Positions 57,830-64,000 of a stretch of 64,000 nt of DNA are shown here, piece by piece. Each line of letters begins with the position of its first letter. Position 1 is the stretch's first letter. The DNA comes from Isoetes taiwanensis. Lineage: Eukaryota; Streptophyta; Lycopodiopsida; Isoetales; Isoetaceae. The notes beneath the pieces were generated by a model that was not told the origin of the DNA, ran no database searches, and saw only the letters and a program-made list of their open reading frames with translations. Position numbers and translations under genes: made by a program. The stretch lies in the NCBI GenBank assembly GCA_021234155.1, contig JAJEKV010000022.1, forward strand, positions 8,277,961-8,341,960, given 5' to 3'.

Positions 57830-59893
57830 TTATCTGGATTTTCCCAATTCGAATAGCAATGTCTTGATATCATATTTTAGGCCTGGGAAATTTTCATTTC
57901 TCAATACCCTGAGCACCTTATGCCACACATCCTTCTTCTTAAATCCTTTATCAATAAAGCAGTTGATAAGAATTACCAAATCTTCAGCAGCCCGAATAGG
58001 ATTATTGTGCACATATAATATCGGTTGAACCTGTGAAATGATAACATTGCACGCCATAATATATGGCCTACAGCTGCTAGCATGGATAAATTTAACAGCT
58101 TTGAAAGGTAGGTTGTTCCTTTTGTCAAACCTATATGTATTATATAAACCAGCATGACTTGCAATGATGTCAATAGTAACATTAAGGAAATCAGCTTTCA
58201 TTCCAATGTGAGCATCATGGCTGTGATATGTCGTTTCATCCTTGATTACAAGGTGCTCCAAATTGTAGATAGTAACACCATCACCATTATTGTTGAGTCC
58301 AAGGAAAGCCCTGACATATGGATTATTAACACTAAGAAGATCATCCATATACCTGAATGTATATCTGAATGCAGCAGCCTCAGTAAATTTACCTTCAGTA
58401 ATTAATTTAGAGATAAAATTAAGCTCAAAAGCAGCCAGATATAAGTTACACCAACCAGGACTAGAAGCAAATCCCATTGGGATACCCTTGATTTGCCTAA
58501 ATACCCCATTATGCATTAAGAGAAAACAATTGTTCAGCAACCATTTGTTTAACCTTGTAAATAGATCCATATGCATTCTGTGCCATACTTTGCTTTCAGG
58601 AACCATATTCTTCCATTCCATCTTAATGCTGCCATTTTCCAAGATTTTATACCACATATCATAACCTGCATTAACTTTTTTCTTAATTCTCCATGCCATC
58701 CTTATCACACTCTCCATAATGTAACAGATCCCATGTACCCCATCTAATGGGATATTCTCGTAACACTTGGTTATATCAGCAACAAACACGTCGTTAACCT
58801 TAGGAGGTAAGTTACACATCACGTCATAGATGGAATTGACTACCCAGGCCGCTTTGATCTTATTCTTTTGGAAAACATTAGCAGCACTGCATTTTTCATA
58901 ACAAATTGTTGGCCACATGTCCAGAATGAGATTAAGTCCAGCTGCTACAATTGCAGCTGGAGTAGAAAAAATAGTTTCATGCGCATTGGTGATCCACCTG
59001 TATTCCAATTTATGGGCTTTAAAAATGCCTAAAAGGTATGGTAATTCCATACTGAACATGTGTCCTATTCCCAACATGGAATCAATATCCTCCTGCACTT
59101 GATTAATCAACTCATCTCTAGTGATATCACATTTACAAAAATCATTGCTATTAAGCCTGATAGTGGCAGCTTCTCTGATATGTAAGGGGCAAATAAACAC
59201 GGGATTATTAGCAGCTTTATCCACACCTGAGATGTACAGGTTATCAACCAGCCATTCAATATTTCTACTCACATTTTCCTCCATACATAAGAATTTTTTC
59301 TTGGATTCCCTGTTACTATCTACAAACATTTTGGCCAGCCATCTGATTTCTTTTCTAAGATCATTTTTACACTGCTCAATAACCAGTTCATCATATTCCA
59401 CAAGAGAAAATCTGTGCACGAGAAAAAATTGTTCAATGGTATTATCCATTTCTGCCATAAATTGCTCAATAGTGAAAGGGTGATCTGGTATAAAATTTAA
59501 TCCAAGTTGAAACCAATTCCTCAAACCCTTACAATGAATAATATTCAGGTCAGTTGTCCGGATGTGTCCGATCTTCTGATCAATAAATTTCTGTAATCTT
59601 GGGATGCTACATACACATGCAGGTTCCAAAGGACTGGTAAACACAATTTTAGGTTTGTAGAACATATCCTTAAGGTTGCTGGTATACCTCCAACCAAATA
59701 CTGTATTTTCCCATATATTGTAACCAGTGTGATCAAAAAATCTGCACAAAACACTCTTAAATATACTGCTGTATGCAATTTTATCAACAACCTTTGAAAA
59801 ATATGTTAAATGCACATATTTTTTGCTTGTTTTCTCTTTAATAACTTGTAATTTTACTCTTCCATCGATCCTGTTGCACAGTATTCTTCTTTT
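57830..59893 (-). CDS. Penelope-like reverse transcriptase, no endonuclease seen
   Basis: One uninterrupted frame of about 685 codons. A cag acceptor at 59894 and lack of an early ATG suggest that the first coding exon lies upstream. Numbered from the GTG at 59815: VDKAANNPVFICPLH (198-212); GIFKAHKLEYRWITN (263-277); motif A FVADITKCYENIP (Asp347); motif B KGIPMGFASSPGWCNLYL (443-460); motif C FRYMDDLLSV (Asp491, Asp492); ADFLNVTIDI (541-550); then FIHASSCRPYIM (576-587), the thumb-side block characteristic of Penelope-like RTs (family: LHxSSxHP). Penelope elements usually add a GIY-YIG endonuclease; none is visible at either end. The frame is free of the CAG/CTG damage, so the gene is probably functional or recently so. 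Confidence 0.8.
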   Translation of the reverse strand, partial: KRRILCNRIDGRVKLQVIKEKTSKKYVHLTYFSKVVDKIAYSSIFKSVLCRFFDHTGYNIWENTVFGWRYTSNLKDMFYKPKIVFTSPLEPACVCSIPRLQKFIDQKIGHIRTTDLNIIHCKGLRNWFQLGLNFIPDHPFTIEQFMAEMDNTIEQFFLVHRFSLVEYDELVIEQCKNDLRKEIRWLAKMFVDSNRESKKKFLCMEENVSRNIEWLVDNLYISGVDKAANNPVFICPLHIREAATIRLNSNDFCKCDITRDELINQVQEDIDSMLGIGHMFSMELPYLLGIFKAHKLEYRWITNAHETIFSTPAAIVAAGLNLILDMWPTICYEKCSAANVFQKNKIKAAWVVNSIYDVMCNLPPKVNDVFVADITKCYENIPLDGVHGICYIMESVIRMAWRIKKKVNAGYDMWYKILENGSIKMEWKNMVPESKVWHRMHMDLFTRLNKWLLNNCFLLMHNGVFRQIKGIPMGFASSPGWCNLYLAAFELNFISKLITEGKFTEAAAFRYTFRYMDDLLSVNNPYVRAFLGLNNNGDGVTIYNLEHLVIKDETTYHSHDAHIGMKADFLNVTIDIIASHAGLYNTYRFDKRNNLPFKAVKFIHASSCRPYIMACNVIISQVQPILYVHNNPIRAAEDLVILINCFIDKGFKKKDVWHKVLRVLRNENFPGLKYDIKTLLFELGKSR

Positions 59894-60127
59894 CTGTTTT
59901 AATACAAAAATAAGTATTCAGAAAAGGTATTCAAAAAACTTTTGTAATTTTTATTTAATATTCTTGATAATACTGGCAAAATTTGGGATAAACCCATATA
60001 TACTGGCAGAATAAGGGGTAAAACCCATATATTTTGACCTTGAGGTCAGAGTTAACATGCAAAGCATGTTTCATCAGAAAAAAACTTTTAGCCTATCAGA
60101 TAAGCTATGCATGTTATACCTGAGTTC

Positions 60128-61678
60128 TCAAAAAGAGATACTATTACTGCGTGCTCCAACAGATGCATCAGGTATGTTGATATTCTCAATCCCTGTCATA
60201 TTAGTAGCCATTTTCACCAATTTTGGTGGCCTAAGTATGCCTGTAACAGCAGTATTATTATTTTGGTTTCTCTTTTTAGCAGGGGTATAACCGAAGCTGC
60301 TATTATCATGAAGATGGTCCATCAAGAATTTCCTGGATTTGATAGTCTTTTCAATGATGTCAACAGCCTTAGAATTACCAAACTCCTGTTTGAAATTAGC
60401 ATTTTCATTTTCAGCCAATCTGTGAGTCATTCTGAACATGAGATCCCGTAACTTAAGATACCCAATATATGAAATGACAACTTTCCTTATCGGATCTGAG
60501 GCCAACCATCTGGCCATAAATGCAAATCTCATCTGAATTCTCTGTTCAGGCCATATTTTGTCCAAATTATTAAACATGAACCAGACCATATGGTCAAACC
60601 AAATGATATTATCAGGACATTTCTCATCTGTCACCTGATCACAGTTGCATCTGTAAAATGGGCAGTATGTTCTCCAAATACGCTTCAGGTAAAAATCAAT
60701 CCTTGGCTCATTGGTTTTGGCCATATGGCCCTTCTGTCCAATGTACAGTTCATTTCCAATTTGGCATTTCTTTTCAAGAAGTGAAATACTGAAAGGTAGC
60801 TTAACATTTATTTTCCTGATATGTTTTGTAAACGAAATGGAATCCCTCTCAGCCTTATTAACTTCTTCAGGACTTAAACGTGCTAGCATGATAAACGATT
60901 CTTTACTAATTGGAGCTGTAATTCCCAAGTTCTTGCTAGCCCACAGCATCTGCTGAAATTGATCCCCATGGATCTCAATATTCCTACTAGACATAATAGG
61001 AAAGCTGCCACAATTGAACAAGTTCAACTCCTTAAGACTGTAGGTTTCGATTTCCTCCATAATTTTATCCTCTGAAGAAGGAACAACATTACCTATGCTA
61101 GGCCCAGTAAATTGATCCGTACAATCCGCATCATCAATATCAAACAGACAATTGTCCAAGGAAACAGCGGGCTCATCAGTTTTTTCCATGCTAGTATCCA
61201 CTTTGTTGTTTGGAGTGTAAGTATACTTGAGTGAATTCTGTTTTTCCAGCGCAGTTAAGCCTTTAATAAAAGCAAGTAAATCTTGCAAGTCCTTGCTATC
61301 CGCATCCATGTGAGCACTTGGAAGCTTCTTGTAAGTATCCACAATCAAGTCATGACATCTACCATAATCAGCATCTTTAAAACTTGAAACTAATCCAAGC
61401 ATGTTGTTGAATCCAAGGAACAAAACCACTGACATATCTCCATCACCTAGTGTGCATTCTTTGCAGATAATTAAGTTATGTACCTATTGTAATTTGATGC
61501 AAGCCATGACAGCTTGGACAGCTTTGTTGGGTGCCAAAATACCTGCTGCAGAATATCCCAGCCTTGATAATTCAGGAAGCCAATTAGGTCTACCAGTATT
61601 GGAATTTTGGAGACCAGTTTGTTGAATGTTAACAGCATGGTTGAAGAGACCAGCATCATTATTTTGAGCAACAGCTTC
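60128..61678 (-). CDS. ORF1 exon 2, copy 2: 516 codons with one in-frame TAG
   Basis: After acceptor TTTAG (61679) the frame reads EAVAQNNDAGLFNH ... LSRLGYSAAGILAPNKAVQA, then KLQ-TAG-VHNLIICKECTLGDGD, then MSVVLFLGFNNMLGLVSSF and on for 435 residues to TGA at 60128. The TAG (61484-61486) is the only interruption and is present in copy 1 as well. The protein has a C-rich patch (RTYCPFYRCNCDQVTDEKCP) and a basic C-terminal part (YTPAKKRNQNNN). I recognise no family. It may be translated by readthrough, restart at ATG 61435, or be inactivated by an old mutation. A donor-like AG|GTATAAC lies 8 nt after the stop, facing the RT exon acceptor 224 nt away. Confidence 0.65.
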
Positions 61679-61761
61679 CTAAATAAAGCATAAAAATCAG
61701 TATAAAAGAAATTATAAGAGAAGGTATAAGTGAAAGTATAAGAGAACAAACTTAAAGCACT

Positions 61762-61942
61762 AGTCCCAATGACCTCTATGGTTCACACCAGTAAAACCAG
61801 TGATTCAAAATGGGGAGATATATAAATTGGCCTAGCCAAGACCTCATGCATTAACCAGACATCCAAGGAGTCCTATACTAACTAAATAGGAAACCTGAAT
61901 TTATTGAACCCTAAAAAGGGAAACCATAGAGGTCATGGGACT
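61762..61942. repeat. ORF1 intron inverted repeat, copy 2
   Basis: The same 21-22 bp stem arms as at 52938-53118, with identical arm sequences. Confidence 0.75.
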
Positions 61943-62766
61943 GAAAATCATAAAGGATTAACCATATTAACTATGTCCAAGTCACCAATAATATTAGATT
62001 AATCCCAAGCATTTAAAATTGCCAAAATGATGCTCAAACAATTAACTGCAAACAATCAGCCAGCTACTAAAGCCACATCAATTAGTTAACTCATATCAAT
62101 CCATATTATTCAATCTACCATGTGTAGCAAAATAGCATAATAAATATTCAAACAGATCCAATTATAGCACAATTCCACAATCAAGTATTAAGACCATTAT
62201 AAGAACAAACCTACACAGATTTAGACCACATAATTATAGGAAAAATAGACCCGATATTTATTGCAAAGAAAATCTTTAAAATAGTCAAGTTTCATAACAA
62301 AGAGCAAAATGTATCCATCAAATAGAATAACCAATGAGCATTTAAAGTAATATCTTACCATTCAAATAGTGTATTACATAAAAACTCACACATAAATGGT
62401 TCATAAGCAAGTAAAAATCGTTCATAAGCCAGTTACCATCTTCAAACATCATAATAACAATGCAGGAGAAGAGAGGTTAGGTTACCCGACAAATAGCACT
62501 TATTAGCCTAAAGAGGGTAAGAAATACTAATGCTAGCAGGTAAGCTATGAACTCTCTTGGCATTTCTGCCCTTTACCCACAGAATTTACATACTGAAAAT
62601 TAATAATGTAATTTAAAGTCAACCCAAAGCTATCATACATCTTGCATTTAAATAATTTATGAACAGATCAAAATTGCTGTACCATTGTAACCCAGATATA
62701 AGGCTGCGGTAATAGTCTCTTATGAAAATTCAGACCATCTAAGTATAAATAATAATGAAAGCAAAC

Positions 62767-63106
62767 CTGATTTGGTTGAATTTCATTGCTAGAGTCCTCT
62801 TCATTGTCGAGTGCGCTACAATCTCCACATTAGAATCGACCCACAATGACCACATTCTTGCCCGGTTTACGCTACTTTGGAGACATTCCCACAAGGATTC
62901 GGGCTTGGAACAAACTTCAAGATACCCATGTCACCTTTGGCCCTATTTGGATCTAATCCATCTTTATGCCTTGATCAATTAAGCGTGCTTTACTCGGGTT
63001 GTGGACTGGCATTGTTCTATCCCATGTCTCCTCGAAAATTCAATAAGTTTGGGCCTAGTTTGCCCCTTATTACCAGCTTCCCTCCGGGTCGGCCACACTT
63101 ACTCAT
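62767..63106 (-). pseudogene. ORF1 exon 1, copy 2, damaged
   Basis: Corresponds to 53941-54285. Many CAG/CTG sites are altered: 'tcagagtctgct' in copy 1 is 'tcgagtgcgct' here, and 'ggattcaggctt' is 'ggattcgggctt'. The frame is lost several times. Since exon 2 of this copy is clean and exon 1 of the other copy is clean, the damage is patchy and not related to copy age. Confidence 0.8.
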
Positions 63107-63520
63107 GCTCAAGCTTTCCGAATTGGGAAACTAAGTCTATTTATCTTTGTCTATTTGCTAAAACCAATTAAGGAGATTTTAAGCCCTTAATCCCATAATT
63201 CTAAAGCGAAATTACAAGAACGTCCGGATAAAAGTGAAACTTACGAGATATCTACAAGAAATATACTAGAAATAATCCGAATTACTCCTCAAAATGAAAT
63301 AAAAATTGCATTATCGGTGCACTGTAGCTTTTCGAGCTCGAGAAGGCAACCAAATATGATTGCATACATGCAAATGGTAACCAACGGCCGGTTTCGAGAA
63401 GAGTCATCTCCGGTTGAATTCTGATCATTTAGTCACTTTGCCCAAGTCACGCTTTGTCCAAACGAGCATTAGGGTTCGTCCATCGATTAGGGTTCGTCAA
63501 AAGATAAGGGTACATATTAC

Positions 63521-64000
63521 TGTATAATATAATATAATTTCACCACTAACAATAAGATTACCAACATATGACCTTTAAAACAATCCTTTTTTAAGCCCAA
63601 TTTTTTTCTATTACATTTTATCGCACCCTACATACACCTTTAACACCCATTGCATACTTAGGTTTTAAATTATGTCCCCATAATTTTGCCATAAGGTACC
63701 ATCACCATATTAGTTGCATTTATAGGATCAGGAGACATGTCCATGGACAACTAAGACCACTACATATGGATTAGAGGATGGTATTAAAGACTTAAAGGGA
63801 ACTAAGGCTAATATGGTGTGGTGATTATGGCAAAATTATGGGGACATAATTTAAAACCTAAGTATGCAATGGGTGTTAAAGGTGTATGTAGGGTGCGCAT
63901 GTGGGCTGAATAGAAAAAATTGGGCTTAAAAAAGGATTGTTTTAAAGGTCATATGTTGGTAATCTTATTGTTAGTGGTGAAATTATATTATATTATACAA
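63521..64000. repeat. Palindromic right end: 170-bp arms, 140-bp loop, runs off the window
   Basis: 63521-63694 is the reverse complement of 63835-64000 ('tataatataatataatttca ... tccccataattttgccataa'). The right arm matches the intact A1 version (54692-54876). The loop is the 55609-55728 equivalent. The match is still continuing at base 64000, so a third, inverted A unit probably follows. Confidence 0.88.

Larger units (their letters stand above)
60039..63812 (-). mobile_element. Unit A, copy 2
   Basis: Direct repeat of A1. It sits immediately upstream (in transcription sense) of the reverse transcriptase, suggesting the natural order ORF1 - RT. Relative to A1 it lacks 54868-55608 and then continues with the 55609-55728 equivalent before folding back. 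Identity with A1 is high in the ORF1 intron (61680-62440), with damage alternating elsewhere. Confidence 0.85.

Noticed and set aside
61447-61483. A 37-bp 'intron' (GTACAT...CACTAG) that would remove part of ORF1 next to the TAG
   Set aside because: Too short for a plant intron, does not remove the TAG, and would shift the frame; reading straight through keeps one frame.

Overview
The window reads as nuclear DNA of a land plant. It holds spliced gene fragments with GT..AG introns, a DYW-type pentatricopeptide (PPR) gene, an F-box gene, a GH79 heparanase-like gene, a dCMP deaminase gene, a Ty1/copia retrotransposon, many (TA)n microsatellites and a very high repeat load. Several PPR/DYW loci and a Penelope-like reverse transcriptase would suit a fern or lycophyte, but that placement is inference. 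No prokaryotic operons, rRNA or convincing tRNA genes were seen.

Layout. 1-5210: Ty1/copia element on the minus strand, with LTRs, PBS, PPT, gag, protease, integrase and a decayed RT/RNase H; its 3' LTR is cut by the window edge. 5.2-13.5 kb: dispersed and tandem repeats, a broken PPR gene and a tryptophanyl-tRNA synthetase fragment. 13.5-24.9 kb: a 10.5-kb inverted-repeat structure (two 3.1-kb arms, 4.2-kb loop) bordered by (TA)n, containing copies of a repeat here called R. 24.9-44 kb: a host-gene stretch with PPR-DYW (-), GH79 (-), F-box (-) and dCMP deaminase (+), all visible only as exon pieces. 44-51 kb: repeat-rich DNA with a PPR remnant and two tandem duplications. 51.2-64 kb: the most unusual region. 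A directly repeated unit 'A' (51203-55728 and 60039-63812) carries a two-exon gene with an SAP-like domain ('ORF1'). Between the two A copies lie an intact three-exon B3-domain gene (+) and a 660-aa Penelope-like reverse transcriptase with no visible endonuclease (-). The right edge folds back as a palindrome. I read this as a large multi-gene retroelement array, possibly undescribed.

A technical signal crosses the whole window. Where two copies of a repeat can be compared, they differ mainly at CAG/CTG trinucleotides (CAG becoming CG, CTG becoming C or CC, with nearby indels). The damaged copy alternates from place to place, and several splice acceptors of host genes read 'GCG' where 'GCAG' is expected. 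This looks like consensus sequencing error at CHG sites, possibly methylation-linked, so many apparent frameshifts here may not be real. Gene calls marked pseudogene should be read with that in mind.
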